From: Isoptericola dokdonensis DS-3
GTDB taxonomy: Bacteria > Actinomycetota > Actinomycetes > Actinomycetales > Cellulomonadaceae
Assembly (NCBI RefSeq): GCF_001636295.1
Contig: NZ_CP014209.1
Coordinates: forward strand, 2,604,001-2,668,000
Reading direction: 5' to 3'
DNA: 64,000 bases
Below, piece after piece: positions 38,049 to 47,488 of the stretch. The position numbers and the translations under genes are program-made. The notes under the pieces are model-generated. The model worked only from the letters and a program-made list of their open reading frames with translations, was not told where the DNA came from and did not search any database. How positions within the stretch are numbered: the first letter of the stretch is position 1; each line of letters begins with the position of its first letter.

Positions 38049-39619
38049 GCGTCGAGAGCCCGACGGTGACGCCGCGGCAGCGGCGACCCCTGCGACTCGC
38101 CGAGATCTTCCTGCTGGTCCTCGCCCTCGCGGGCGGTGTGGGCGGGTTCGCGATGGTGGGGCTGTCGATCCGGGGCGAGCTGCCCGACGGGTTCTGGCGC
38201 AACAGCCTGCTGCTCGCCGCGATCGCCCTGGTCGCGCACCTCGTGCTGCGGTTCCGCGCACCGTGGGCCGACCAGGTGATCCTGCCCGCCGTCGTCCTGC
38301 TCAACGGCATCGGCCTGTCCATGATCTGGCGGCTGGAGATCTCCGGGTCGGCGAACATGGGACCCGCGGACGCCGCGGGCAACCTCCAGGCGTCCCTCAT
38401 CGGCGCGGCGGTCGCGTTCGCGATGCTGTGGCTGCTGCGCGACCACCGGTGGCTGCGCCGCTACACGTACACGGCGATGCTCGTCGGCCTCGCCCTGGTC
38501 GCGCTCCCGCTGATCCCCGGTCTCGGCACGGAGATCAACGGTGCGCGCATCTGGATCACGGTCGGCGGCTTCTCGCTCCAGCCCGCCGAGTTCGCGAAGA
38601 TCGCGTTCGCCGTGTTCTTCGCGGGCTACCTGGTGGTCAACCGCGACACCCTGGCCCTCGCCGGACCGAAGATCCTCGGCCTGCACCTGCCGCGCCTGCG
38701 CGACCTCGGCCCGATCCTCGTGGTGTGGGCCGCGTCCCTCATGGTCCTCGTGCTCCAGCGCGACCTCGGCACCTCGCTGCTGTTCTTCGGCCTGTTCGTC
38801 GCGATGCTCTACCAGGCGACGGCCCGGTCGAGCTGGATCCTGCTGGGTCTGACGATGTTCGCCGCCGGCGCGCTCGCCGCCGCCCAGCTCTTCCCGCACG
38901 TCGGGGCGCGCGTCGACGCCTGGCTGCACCCGTTCGACGCGGACCAGTACGAGGCCGCGACCGGTGGGTCGTACCAGCTCGTCCAGGGGATGTTCTCCAT
39001 GGCGAACGGGGGCCTGTTCGGCACCGGCTGGGGCGAGGGCCGCCCGTTCCAGATCCCCTACGCGTTCTCCGACTTCATCTACGCGGCCCTCGGCGAGGAG
39101 CTCGGCCTGACCGGGCTCGCGGCGATCCTCCTGACCTATCTGCTCATCGTGCAGCGCGGCTTCAAGGCGGCGCTGTCGGTGCGGGACGGCTTCGGCAAGC
39201 TCCTGGCCGGCGGTCTGGCGGCGGTCATGGCACTGCAGATCTTCGTCGTCGTCGGCGGGATCACGCGCATCATCCCGATCACGGGCCTCACGCTGCCGTT
39301 CATGGCACAGGGCGGCTCGTCCCTGCTGGCCAACTGGATCGTGGTGGCGCTGCTGCTGCGGATCTCCGACAGCGCGCGCCGTCCCTCCGACCTGCCCGTG
39401 CGCGGCCAGGTGTCCACGGGCGGCATGCGGGAACCGGAACCGATCCTCGTCGGCGGGCCCGACGACGAGGCCGTCGAGGGCCCGGACGGCACGCCGGCCA
39501 CCGGCAGCCCGCTGCCACGGCGCCGCATCGCCGACCGGGACGCCGACAGCACCGGCACCCCGGCGGCACCCACCGAGAGGATCGACCCGGACCACCCGCA
39601 GGGAGGTGAGCAGCGGTGA
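38045..39619 (+). CDS. rodA: FtsW/RodA/SpoVE family SEDS peptidoglycan glycosyltransferase
   Basis: 524-residue membrane protein of the SEDS family with about twelve helices, which polymerises lipid II into glycan strands. Family marks are TEINGARIWITVGGFSLQPAEFAKIA, LQRDLGTSLLFFGLF, YQLVQGMFSMANGGLFG and TGLTLPFMAQGGSS. The C-terminal 90 residues are a hydrophilic tail. The GTG start overlaps the pstP stop by four bases, and the partner transpeptidase follows with four-base overlap. The position beside pbpA favours an elongation-type RodA role, but FtsW and RodA cannot be separated with certainty by sequence alone. Confidence 0.92.
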   Translation: MSVESPTVTPRQRRPLRLAEIFLLVLALAGGVGGFAMVGLSIRGELPDGFWRNSLLLAAIALVAHLVLRFRAPWADQVILPAVVLLNGIGLSMIWRLEISGSANMGPADAAGNLQASLIGAAVAFAMLWLLRDHRWLRRYTYTAMLVGLALVALPLIPGLGTEINGARIWITVGGFSLQPAEFAKIAFAVFFAGYLVVNRDTLALAGPKILGLHLPRLRDLGPILVVWAASLMVLVLQRDLGTSLLFFGLFVAMLYQATARSSWILLGLTMFAAGALAAAQLFPHVGARVDAWLHPFDADQYEAATGGSYQLVQGMFSMANGGLFGTGWGEGRPFQIPYAFSDFIYAALGEELGLTGLAAILLTYLLIVQRGFKAALSVRDGFGKLLAGGLAAVMALQIFVVVGGITRIIPITGLTLPFMAQGGSSLLANWIVVALLLRISDSARRPSDLPVRGQVSTGGMREPEPILVGGPDDEAVEGPDGTPATGSPLPRRRIADRDADSTGTPAAPTERIDPDHPQGGEQR

Positions 39620-41079
39620 ACACCACGACCCGACGCCTCGCGTCCATCGTCATGGTCATGTTCCTGGCCCTGCTGGTCTCCACCACGTGGATCCAGTTCT
39701 TCCGCGCCGACGACCTCAACTCCGACCCGCGCAACGCACGCGCCCTCTACGAGCAGTTCGGCACCGACCGCGGGCCGATCGTCGTGGGCGGCGAGGCCAT
39801 CGCCAGCTCGGTCGCGGTGGACGACGAGTGGAACTACCAGCGCGAGTACGCCCAGGGTCGCCTGTACGCGCCGCTGACCGGCTACTACTCGCTGGTGAGC
39901 GGCACGTCCGGCATCGAGCGGGCCGAGAACGACTTCCTCGCCGGGACCGCCGACGCGCTGTGGGTGGACCGCCTGCAGAACCTCCTCACCGGCTCGGACG
40001 CCCAGGGGTCCTCGGTGGAGCTCACCATCGACGCGGAGGCGCAGCAGGCCGCCTGGGACGCGCTCGGGGACCAGCGTGGCGCCGTCGTCGCGCTGGAGCC
40101 CTCGACCGGACGGATCCTCGCGCTGGTCGCCAAGCCGACGTTCGACCCGAACGACCTCGCCACGCACGACACCGGGGCCGCCAACGACGCGTACGTCGAC
40201 CTGCTCAACGACCCCGACGACCCGCTCATCAGCAACGCGACCAACGACATCTACCCGCCCGGGTCGACCTTCAAGCTCATCACGACGGCGGCCGCGCTCG
40301 AGAGCGGCGACTACACGCCCGACTCGGTCATCCCGGCGCCGTCGACGTACACCCTCACGGGCACGTCGACGCAGGTCGGCAACTTCGGCGGCACGTCGTG
40401 CGCGTCCTCGGGGGAGATGACGCTGGCCGACGCCCTGCGGATCTCCTGCAACACCGCCTACCTGGAGCTCGCGGGCGAGCTCGGCGCGGACGCCATGAAC
40501 GAGCAGGCCGAGAAGTTCGGCTTCGGCAGCTCCTACACCGTGCCGTTCCAGACGTCGGCCAGCCAGTACGACCCCGACGTGGACGCCATGTCCACCGACA
40601 AGGTGGAGCTGTCGGGCATCGGGCAGGGCAGCGTGCTCGCCACCCCGCTGCAGGTCGCGATGACGTCGGCCGCGATCGCCAACGGCGGTGAGCTGATGGA
40701 GCCGTTCTCGGTCGACCGGGTGCGCAGCCCGGAGCTCGAGGTCGTGCAGGAGACCCGGCCGTCGAGCCTCGGCGACGCGATCTCCGAGGACACCGCGCGC
40801 CAGCTCACCGACATGATGGTCAGCGTCGTCGAGGACGGATCCGGCACGGAGGCCGCCATCTCCGGGGTCACGGTCGCCGGCAAGACCGGTACGGCGCAGC
40901 ACGGCGACAACTCCGCGCCTCCGCACGTGTGGTTCACCGGGTTCGCGCCGGCCGACGACCCGCAGGTGGCCGTCGCGGTCGTCGTCGAGGAGGGCGGGGC
41001 ACTGGGTTCCTCGGCGACGGGTGGCCGCGTCGCGGCCCCGATCGCCAAGGCCGTCATGGAGGCGGTGCTGAACGGATGA
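39616..41079 (+). CDS. pbpA: Penicillin-binding protein 2 class transpeptidase (PbpA)
   Basis: 487-residue class B penicillin-binding protein. One N-terminal helix (IVMVMFLALLVSTTWIQF) anchors it in the membrane, with the rest outside. The catalytic set is visible: SxxK as PPGSTFKLIT, SxN as RISCNTAY and KTG as AGKTGTAQH. It cross-links peptidoglycan and works with the SEDS protein encoded immediately before it. The GTG start overlaps that gene by four bases, and the stop overlaps pknA by four. In mycobacteria PbpA is a PknB substrate, which fits this operon. Confidence 0.94.
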   Translation: MNTTTRRLASIVMVMFLALLVSTTWIQFFRADDLNSDPRNARALYEQFGTDRGPIVVGGEAIASSVAVDDEWNYQREYAQGRLYAPLTGYYSLVSGTSGIERAENDFLAGTADALWVDRLQNLLTGSDAQGSSVELTIDAEAQQAAWDALGDQRGAVVALEPSTGRILALVAKPTFDPNDLATHDTGAANDAYVDLLNDPDDPLISNATNDIYPPGSTFKLITTAAALESGDYTPDSVIPAPSTYTLTGTSTQVGNFGGTSCASSGEMTLADALRISCNTAYLELAGELGADAMNEQAEKFGFGSSYTVPFQTSASQYDPDVDAMSTDKVELSGIGQGSVLATPLQVAMTSAAIANGGELMEPFSVDRVRSPELEVVQETRPSSLGDAISEDTARQLTDMMVSVVEDGSGTEAAISGVTVAGKTGTAQHGDNSAPPHVWFTGFAPADDPQVAVAVVVEEGGALGSSATGGRVAAPIAKAVMEAVLNG

Positions 41080-42524
41080 GGCCGGCTGTGGGCATCTCCC
41101 TGGGCGACCGCTACCGCCTGACGCGGCGCATCGCCGTCGGCGGCATGGGCGAGGTCTGGGTGGCCGACGACGGCTACCTGGGCCGCGACGTGGCCGTGAA
41201 GGTGCTGCGCGAGGAGTACACGGGCAACGAGGACTTCCTCAAGCGGCTGCGCACGGAGGCACGCAACAGCGCGGCCCTGTCGCACCCGAACATCGCGCAG
41301 ATGTACGACTACGGCGAGCAGGACGGCGCGGGGTACCTCGTCATGGAGCTGGTGCTCGGCGAGCCGCTCGCCGACCTGCTGGAGCGCGAGCCCGTCATCG
41401 CGCCGCGCAAGCTGCTGCCGATCCTGTCCTCGACGGCGCGGGGTCTGCACCACGCGCACCTGGCGAAGGTGGTGCACCGGGACGTCAAGCCCGGCAACAT
41501 CCTGCTGGAGCACGGCAACCGCGCGGTGAAGATCACCGACTTCGGGGTGTCGCTGGCGGCGAACCAGGCCACGATGACGGCGACCGGCATGGTCATGGGC
41601 ACCGCCCAGTACCTCTCGCCGGAGCAGGCGGTCGGTCAGGCTGCCACGCCGGCGTCCGACCTGTACGCCCTGGGCATCGTCGCGTACGAGGCGACGGCGG
41701 GCCGGCGACCCTTCACCGGGTCGACCCCGGTGGACATCGCCGTCGCGCACGTGAACGCCGCCGTGCCGCCGCTGCCGACGACGGTGCACCCGGGCCTGGT
41801 CGACGTGATCATGCGGCTGCTCGCCAAGGACCCGGGCCGCCGCCCGGCGTCCGGCGAGGCGCTGGCGAACGAGCTCGACGCGCTGGCGCAGGAGATCGCG
41901 GAGGACCCGCTGGGCGCCCGGTCTCGCGCTGCGCGCCGCGCGGCCCGCACGGGCAAGCCGGCACCGGTGCGCCACGCCCGCCCCGACGACGGCCAGGGCC
42001 GCGCCGACACCCCGGTCGACGACGTCACGGCGGGCACCCGCCCCCGACCCCGTCCGGAGCCGGTGCCCGCGCGTTCCACGACGACGCCCGACGCGTCGGG
42101 CCGGGACGTCCCCGCCGCGGTCCCGCCCCGGTCGTACCCGGCGCGCCGGGACCACCACCGGTCGGCCGCCATGCACCGCCCGACACCGCCGCAGGGCACG
42201 CGCAGCCGCAGCGACCTGCACCGTCCGGAGGAGCCCGAGGTGACCCGGGCGTCCACCACGACGGGTCAGCGGCTCGGCCCGCTCGGCCGGTTCTCCTGGC
42301 CGCTCCTCGCCCTGCTGGGACTGCTGGTCGTGCTGGCCGTCGCGTCCCTCGTCAGCGGCATCCTCGGTGGTTCCGACGGCGACGACGGCGCCCGGGCGGC
42401 GCAGGCGTCGACGTGGGGCGCCGCCACGGTGATGTCGCAGCCCTCGACCGCGCCCGACTCTGGGATGATGCTCCCAGAACCGTCGTCCCTGCTGGGGACG
42501 ACCATGACCGAGAAGGACGTCTGA
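41076..42524 (+). CDS. pknA: Ser/Thr protein kinase PknA-like
   Basis: 482-residue membrane kinase. The kinase domain (about 10-270) has the glycine loop VGGMGEV, Lys in VAVKVL, catalytic VVHRDVKPGN, DFGVS and the activation end GTAQYLSPEQ. A long, Arg- and Pro-rich linker with possible phosphosites (about 275-410) leads to one membrane helix (WPLLALLGLLVVLAVASLVSG) and a short extracellular tail without PASTA domains, as in other PknA proteins. ATGA overlaps the pbpA stop. It should phosphorylate cell-shape and division proteins, including the FHA partners encoded upstream. Confidence 0.93.
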   Translation: MRPAVGISLGDRYRLTRRIAVGGMGEVWVADDGYLGRDVAVKVLREEYTGNEDFLKRLRTEARNSAALSHPNIAQMYDYGEQDGAGYLVMELVLGEPLADLLEREPVIAPRKLLPILSSTARGLHHAHLAKVVHRDVKPGNILLEHGNRAVKITDFGVSLAANQATMTATGMVMGTAQYLSPEQAVGQAATPASDLYALGIVAYEATAGRRPFTGSTPVDIAVAHVNAAVPPLPTTVHPGLVDVIMRLLAKDPGRRPASGEALANELDALAQEIAEDPLGARSRAARRAARTGKPAPVRHARPDDGQGRADTPVDDVTAGTRPRPRPEPVPARSTTTPDASGRDVPAAVPPRSYPARRDHHRSAAMHRPTPPQGTRSRSDLHRPEEPEVTRASTTTGQRLGPLGRFSWPLLALLGLLVVLAVASLVSGILGGSDGDDGARAAQASTWGAATVMSQPSTAPDSGMMLPEPSSLLGTTMTEKDV

Positions 42525-44594
42525 GTGGTGGACAACACTCCCCGCGTGCTCGCGGGCCGGTACGAGGTCGGTGAGCTCATCGGCCGTGGCGGCATGGCCG
42601 AGGTGCACATCGGCCACGACGCACGCCTCGGCCGCACCGTCGCCATCAAGGTGCTGCGTTCCGACCTGGCCCGCGACCCGTCGTTCCTGGCCCGCTTCCG
42701 TCGTGAGGCGCAGTCGGCCGCGGCGCTGAACCACCCGGCGATCGTGGCCGTGTACGACACCGGCGAGGACATCTCCACCGACCCGACGGGCAACCAGGTC
42801 CACATCCCCTTCATCGTCATGGAGTACGTCGAGGGCCACACGGTCCGCGACATCCTCGCGGACGGCGCGGCGGTCCCGATCGAGGAGGCCGTGGAGATCA
42901 CGGTCGGCATCCTGTCGGCCCTGGAGTACTCGCACCACGCGGGCATCGTGCACCGCGACATCAAGCCCGCGAACGTCATGATCACGCCGACCGGCGCGGT
43001 CAAGGTGATGGACTTCGGCATCGCGCGGGCCATCGCGGACTCCGCGGCGACCATGACGCAGGGGCAGGCCGTCATCGGCACGGCGCAGTACCTGTCGCCG
43101 GAGCAGGCGCGCGGCGAGCAGGTCGACGCCCGCAGCGACCTCTACTCCACCGGCTGCGTGCTGTTCGAGCTGCTCACGGGGCGCCCGCCGTTCGTCGGCG
43201 ACTCGCCCGTCGCCCTCGCCTACCAGCACGTGGGCCAGGAGGCGCAGCGGCCGTCCGAGGTCGCGAGCGACGTCCCGGACGTCCTGGACCGCATCACCCT
43301 CAAGGCGCTGACGAAGAACCGCGACCACCGCTACTCGTCCGCCGCGGAGTTCCGCGCCGACCTCGAGTCCGCGATGCGGGGCGGCTCCGTGGCGGCGCCG
43401 ATGCTCGGTTCGGCCGCCGCCGGCTACGCGGCGACGCAGGTGCTCGGCGACCCGTCGGGCACGCAGGTCATGAACCCGACGCAGGCCGCTCCGTGGGGTG
43501 CGACCGGGCTGCCCGCCGACTCCACGGGCGTCGGCACGCCGAACGCCCCCGACGAGGACGACAAGCCCAGCCGCAAGGGCCTGATGTGGACGCTGATCAC
43601 CATCGGCGTGCTCGCGCTCGCGACGATCATCACCCTGCTCATCATCAACAGCGGGCCGGACGAGCCGGAGACGGTCGCCGTGCCGGAGCTCACCGCGACC
43701 ATGAGCCGTGCCGACGCCCAGCGGGCGATCGAGGCCGTGAACCTGGTGTTCTCCGAGCGGGTCGACCAGGAGTCGGACGAACCCGAGGACACGCTGACGC
43801 GTTCCGAGCCCGCCTCCGGCGAGCAGGCGCCGGTCGGCAGCACCGTCGAGGTGTACTTCTCCGGCGGGCCGGAGACCTTCCCGATGCCCGACGTGACGGG
43901 CATGAGCCAGGAGGAGGCCGAGTCCGCGATCGAGGAGGCCGAGCTGACGGTCGGTGACGTCAGCGAGCAGGCGCAGGCGGGTGCCGACCAGGGCGAGGTC
44001 ATCTCGTCCAGCCCGGCACCGCGCGAGGCCGTCAACCCCGGCGACTCCGTGGACCTCGTCGTCGCGAGCGGCCAGGTGGACCTGCCGAACCTCATCGGGC
44101 AGTCGCAGGAGGAGGCGGAGAACACCCTCGACGACCTCGGCCTCGACTCGTCGATCGAGAGGACGCCGGTCGACGACGGCAACGACGTCGGCCTCGTGGT
44201 GCAGCAGTCCCCCGAGGGCGGCACCGTCGGCCAGGACACCCGCGTCACCCTGACCATCGGCGAGGAGCCGGAGGCGGAGATGACGCAGCTCCCGAACGTC
44301 GTCGGGATGACAGTCGACGAGGCCCTGGAGGCGCTGAGCAGCCAGGCGAACGTCAACGCCAGGCAGACCACGGCGTCGTCCGAGGAGTACTGCTCCGGCT
44401 ACGTCAGCGCGCAGGACCCGCCCGCCGGGTCCGAGGTCGAGGTCGGGAGCGACGTCACGATCACCGTCTCCACGGGAGCCCCGGGGCAGGACTGCTCCGC
44501 GGGCGGCCCGACGCCGGCCCCCGCCGTCGGCGACGACGGCGGGGACGAGGGCGACGGGGGCGACGACGACGAGGGGATCCTGCCGTCCCCTTGA
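42525..44594 (+). CDS. pknB: Ser/Thr protein kinase PknB with four PASTA domains
   Basis: 689-residue transmembrane kinase. The kinase domain holds LIGRGGMAEVH, AIKVL, IVHRDIKPANVM, DFGIARA and GTAQYLSPEQARGEQVD. One helix near 350 (LMWTLITIGVLALATIITLLII) separates it from four extracellular PASTA units, beginning VPELTATM, MPDVTGMS, LPNLIGQS and LPNVVGMT. PASTA domains bind muropeptides or lipid II and switch kinase activity. The final Asp/Gly-rich tail is probably disordered. Its GTG directly follows the pknA stop; a second GTG at 42528 is an alternative. It is the last gene of the operon. Confidence 0.95.
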   Translation: MVDNTPRVLAGRYEVGELIGRGGMAEVHIGHDARLGRTVAIKVLRSDLARDPSFLARFRREAQSAAALNHPAIVAVYDTGEDISTDPTGNQVHIPFIVMEYVEGHTVRDILADGAAVPIEEAVEITVGILSALEYSHHAGIVHRDIKPANVMITPTGAVKVMDFGIARAIADSAATMTQGQAVIGTAQYLSPEQARGEQVDARSDLYSTGCVLFELLTGRPPFVGDSPVALAYQHVGQEAQRPSEVASDVPDVLDRITLKALTKNRDHRYSSAAEFRADLESAMRGGSVAAPMLGSAAAGYAATQVLGDPSGTQVMNPTQAAPWGATGLPADSTGVGTPNAPDEDDKPSRKGLMWTLITIGVLALATIITLLIINSGPDEPETVAVPELTATMSRADAQRAIEAVNLVFSERVDQESDEPEDTLTRSEPASGEQAPVGSTVEVYFSGGPETFPMPDVTGMSQEEAESAIEEAELTVGDVSEQAQAGADQGEVISSSPAPREAVNPGDSVDLVVASGQVDLPNLIGQSQEEAENTLDDLGLDSSIERTPVDDGNDVGLVVQQSPEGGTVGQDTRVTLTIGEEPEAEMTQLPNVVGMTVDEALEALSSQANVNARQTTASSEEYCSGYVSAQDPPAGSEVEVGSDVTITVSTGAPGQDCSAGGPTPAPAVGDDGGDEGDGGDDDEGILPSP

Positions 44595-44613
44595 CGCGGA
44601 CCGCCCGGACACC

Positions 44614-44660
44614 ACGGAGCCCCGCCGCTGACACGAACCGTGTCGTCGGCGGGGCTCCGT
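44614..44660. terminator. Bidirectional terminator between pknB and pabA
   Basis: A perfect 14-bp stem (ACGGAGCCCCGCCG) encloses a second small hairpin. It lies between the convergent pknB and pabA-like genes. Confidence 0.85.
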
Positions 44661-44696
44661 CGTTCCCGCGGCCCCCGTCCGGGGCCGCCGGGCGTG

Positions 44697-45350
44697 TCAG
44701 GCCACGTGCACCAGGGGTGCCATGCCGGCCGAACGCTCGACCGCCCCGGCGTCCCCGCAGACGGCGAGCCAGTTGGCGAGCAGGCGGTGGCCGCCCTCGG
44801 TGAGGACGGACTCGGGGTGGAACTGCACGCCGTGCAGGGGCAGGTCACGGTGCTGGACGCCCATGACGACGCCGGTCGCGGTGGTGCAGGTGACCTCCAG
44901 CTCGGCGGGCACCGTGTGCGGCTCGACGGCCAGCGAGTGGTAGCGCGTCGCCGTGAACGGGGCGCCGAGGCCGTCGAGGACGCCGCCGCCGTCGTGCTCC
45001 ACGAGGCTCGTCTTGCCGTGCATGAGCTCCGGCGCGTGCGACACGGTCGCGCCGTACACCTCGGCGAGGGCCTGGTGACCCAGGCAGACGCCCAGCATAG
45101 GGGTGGCGGAGCGGGCGCAGGCGCGGATGACGTCCTCCGACGCCCCCGCCTCCTTCGGCGTGCCCGGCCCGGGCGAGACGAGGACGCCGTCGAAGGGCGT
45201 GCCGTCGTCGTGCCAGAAGCGGCCGTCGGCGTCGGGCTCGGGGACGGCGTCGTTGCGCACCACGGTGGTGCGCGCGCCGAGCTGGTCGAGGTAGCCGACG
45301 ATCGTGTAGACGAACGAGTCGTAGTTGTCGACGACGAGGATGGAGGTCAT
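44697..45350 (-). CDS. pabA: Aminodeoxychorismate/anthranilate synthase component II (class I glutamine amidotransferase)
   Basis: 217-residue amidotransferase that releases ammonia from glutamine for a chorismate-using partner. It starts with ILVVDNYDSFVYTIVGYLDQLG. The triad is Cys in LGVCLGHQAL and His/Glu in VQFHPESVLT, with LVSPGPGTP before them. PabA (folate) and TrpG (tryptophan) are nearly alike; the symbol is given because in relatives this position beside sortase E usually carries that annotation. The partner subunit is not in the window. Its ATG overlaps the end of the small membrane protein gene by four bases. Confidence 0.88.
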   Translation of the reverse strand: MTSILVVDNYDSFVYTIVGYLDQLGARTTVVRNDAVPEPDADGRFWHDDGTPFDGVLVSPGPGTPKEAGASEDVIRACARSATPMLGVCLGHQALAEVYGATVSHAPELMHGKTSLVEHDGGGVLDGLGAPFTATRYHSLAVEPHTVPAELEVTCTTATGVVMGVQHRDLPLHGVQFHPESVLTEGGHRLLANWLAVCGDAGAVERSAGMAPLVHVA

Positions 45351-45514
45351 GGGTGCGCCTCGACGGTGTTGTCGTTGATGGGGACGTACTCGGAGAACCA
45401 GGGGAAGACCCACTCGAAGCAGACCCAGACGGCCGCGACGAGCAGGACCAGGACGAGCAGCACGCGGAGCCACACGGGGCCCGGCAGGGCGCGCCACAGC
45501 AGGCCGTACATCAT
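45347..45514 (-). CDS. Small single-helix membrane protein between sortase E and PabA genes
   Basis: 55-residue protein with one hydrophobic helix (VWLRVLLVLVLLVAAVWVCF) and an aromatic, acidic C-terminus EWVFPWFSEYVPINDNTVEAHP-like. It has no signal cleavage site. The ATG overlaps the sortase stop by four bases and the stop overlaps the pabA-like start by four, so expression is coupled. A short membrane protein at this place is common in actinobacteria. Function unknown; a helper of the sortase is possible. Confidence 0.8.
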   Translation of the reverse strand: MMYGLLWRALPGPVWLRVLLVLVLLVAAVWVCFEWVFPWFSEYVPINDNTVEAHP

Positions 45515-46374
45515 CTCACCACCGTGGCGTCGAAGGAACCGCCCGCTGCCGCGGCCGCAGGGTCGAAGCCGACGTCGAGCAGCTCGGCCGGCGTACCCTC
45601 GCTGACGGGCGCCCAGTAGTCGAGCTCGCCGTGGATGATGTACCGCTGCGCGGCCGAGTACATCGGGTGACAGGCCGTCAGCGTGATGAAGCGTTGCGTC
45701 AGCTCGGGGATGGGCTCGCCGGGCATCAGCCCGGGCACGGGGGAGACCACCTCGACCTGGTTGGGCCACACGATGAGGTGCTCGGTCATCCTGTACACGT
45801 ACCAGGTGTCCTTCGTCCGCACGACGAGCGCGTCGCCCGCCTCGAGCTCCGCGACCCGGTGGAACGGCTTGCCGTAGGTGGTGCGATGGCCGGCGAGGGC
45901 GAAGTTCCCGAGCCCGCCCGGCATCGCGGTGCCCGGGTAGTGGCCGATGCCGAGCCGGTCCAGCACGGACGCCTTGTCCACACCCTGGGCGATCGGCTCG
46001 ACGTAGTCGGCGCCCCAGGCCGGGACGTAGAACCGGGCGAACACGTCCTCCAGCGGCGGCTCGTCCAGGACCGGCGGCTCGCCACGGTGCTCGGACGCGA
46101 CGGCCGGGCCGTCGTCGGCCTGGACGACGGGCGGGTCCGGCCAGTCCTGCGCCGCCATCACCTCGGTGTGCACGCGGTCGGCCTGCACGTCCGTCCACCA
46201 GAGCTGCCACACCACGAACAGGCCGAGGAACACCCCGGCCGTGATGAGCAGCTCGCCCACGAAGCCCACGACCGACCCGACCAGCCCGCCGCGCCGACGG
46301 ACCCGCCCGTGCGCGGGCGGCGCCGGGGCCCCGGCCGGCGGGCCGCTGCGCGCGGCGTCCCGCACGTGCCTCAC
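45511..46374 (-). CDS. srtE: Class E sortase
   Basis: 287-residue membrane transpeptidase that attaches surface proteins to the cell wall. An N-terminal hydrophobic helix (VVGFVGELLITAGVFLGLFV) is followed by an acidic linker and the sortase barrel. The catalytic residues are His in FALAGHRTTYGKPF, Cys in LTACHPMYS and Arg in AQRYIIHGEL. Class E enzymes of actinobacteria prefer LAxTG motifs, as found in the surface protein at 27725-29911. I chose the GTG at 46374, which overlaps the DUF881 stop by four bases; later in-frame starts are possible. Confidence 0.93.
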   Translation of the reverse strand: MRHVRDAARSGPPAGAPAPPAHGRVRRRGGLVGSVVGFVGELLITAGVFLGLFVVWQLWWTDVQADRVHTEVMAAQDWPDPPVVQADDGPAVASEHRGEPPVLDEPPLEDVFARFYVPAWGADYVEPIAQGVDKASVLDRLGIGHYPGTAMPGGLGNFALAGHRTTYGKPFHRVAELEAGDALVVRTKDTWYVYRMTEHLIVWPNQVEVVSPVPGLMPGEPIPELTQRFITLTACHPMYSAAQRYIIHGELDYWAPVSEGTPAELLDVGFDPAAAAAGGSFDATVVR

Positions 46375-47102
46375 GAGAACACGTCCGTGCCCTCGGGCAC
46401 CTCGGCGTGCTCGAGCTCCTGGCCGCCGCTGTACGCGGGCATCTCGAGGGCGTCCTGCCGCGCGACGTCGTAGCCCAGGCCGATCCAGTCGACGTACTGC
46501 TGGTACACGGCCACGCCGGGCGACGAGTCGAGCGCGGCCTGGAGCCGGTCCGGGTCGCCGATCGCCTCGACGACGTACGGCGGGGAGTACACCTGGCCGT
46601 GCAGGAGCAGGATGTTGCCCGAGCAGCGGAAGGCGCTGGTCGACGTCACGCGCTGACCCTGGAGCGTCATCGCCTCCGCGCCCCCGGCCCACAGGGCGTT
46701 GATGACGTGCTGGAGGTCCTGCTGGTGCACCACCAGGTCGTCGGCGCGCACGCCGTCGATCTCGAGGGACGACGACGGCGCGTCCTCCAGCGCCACGGTC
46801 AGTCCCGGACCGCCCACGGGCCACGCGCCGGACGCCACCCCCTCGCGTGCGCGCAGGTCCGCGCCGCGCGTGGGGACGTCCTGGGCCACCGCGTCGCTCA
46901 GCTCGTCGATCTCGTCGTCGAGCGCCGTGACCTGCTCGTTCATCTGCGCGACGCGGTCCGACTCGTCGGCCACCACGGAGGCGAGGTCCTCGCTGTGCCG
47001 GTCCTCCTCGCCGTCGTCGAGCTGCGCCGACACGGTGAACAGGACGCCGGACAGGCCCAGCACCGTCCCGACGAGGATGCCGGAGCGGATCCGAGGGCTC
47101 AT
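46371..47102 (-). CDS. DUF881 family membrane protein
   Basis: 243-residue protein with an N-terminal signal/anchor helix (GILVGTVLGLSGVLFTVSA), a short coiled coil (VAQMNEQVTALDDEIDELSD) and a DUF881 domain. That domain has GPGLTVALEDAP, VVHQQDLQHVINALWAGGAEAMTLQGQRV and the ending FRCSGNILLLHGQVYSPPYVVEAIG. It is probably outside the membrane. DUF881 genes lie beside division and sortase genes in actinobacteria, but the function is not established. It is the first gene of the leftward DUF881-srtE-small protein-pabA operon and is divergent from crgA. Confidence 0.9.
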   Translation of the reverse strand: MSPRIRSGILVGTVLGLSGVLFTVSAQLDDGEEDRHSEDLASVVADESDRVAQMNEQVTALDDEIDELSDAVAQDVPTRGADLRAREGVASGAWPVGGPGLTVALEDAPSSSLEIDGVRADDLVVHQQDLQHVINALWAGGAEAMTLQGQRVTSTSAFRCSGNILLLHGQVYSPPYVVEAIGDPDRLQAALDSSPGVAVYQQYVDWIGLGYDVARQDALEMPAYSGGQELEHAEVPEGTDVFS

Positions 47103-47230
47103 GGGCTGCGGCCTTCCTGGTCGTCGTCGTGCACGAGACTGGTGTGCTGACCACTACGCTAGACGACGAACCGTCGTCGGCGTGCGGGCCCGAGGCCCGC
47201 CGTCGCACCAGAGCTGACAGGAGTCCAGCC

Positions 47231-47488
47231 GTGTCCGAGTCGAAGTCGTCGAAGCCGGAGAAGAAGAAGGCCGAGTCCGTGGCCGTCCCCGGTCGTCCGG
47301 CGGTGAACCCGCGCTGGCTCGTCCCCACGATGCTGACGCTCATGCTCGTCGGTCTCGCGTGGATCGTCACGTACTACCTGACGAGCCAGAACCTGGGCCT
47401 GCCCATCCCCGCGCTGGGCAACTGGAACCTCGTCGTCGGCTTCGTGCTGATCATCGCCGGTTTCGGTCTGACCACCCGCTGGAAGTAG
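47231..47488 (+). CDS. crgA: Cell division protein CrgA
   Basis: 85-residue membrane protein, the usual size of CrgA. A Lys/Ser-rich N-terminus is followed by NPRWLVPTMLTLMLVGLAWIV, a loop with LGLPIPALGNWN and a second helix ending in LTTRWK. In mycobacteria and streptomycetes CrgA recruits FtsI and other divisome proteins and affects FtsZ rings. I chose the GTG at 47231 because AGGAG stands before it. It is divergent from the DUF881 operon and convergent with the rhomboid gene. Confidence 0.93.
   Translation: MSESKSSKPEKKKAESVAVPGRPAVNPRWLVPTMLTLMLVGLAWIVTYYLTSQNLGLPIPALGNWNLVVGFVLIIAGFGLTTRWK

Noticed and set aside
40533..44615. Very long open frame on the minus strand opposite pbpA-pknA-pknB
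   Set aside because: It is caused by the G+C-rich third codon positions of the real genes on the other strand; no domain, start site or composition supports it.
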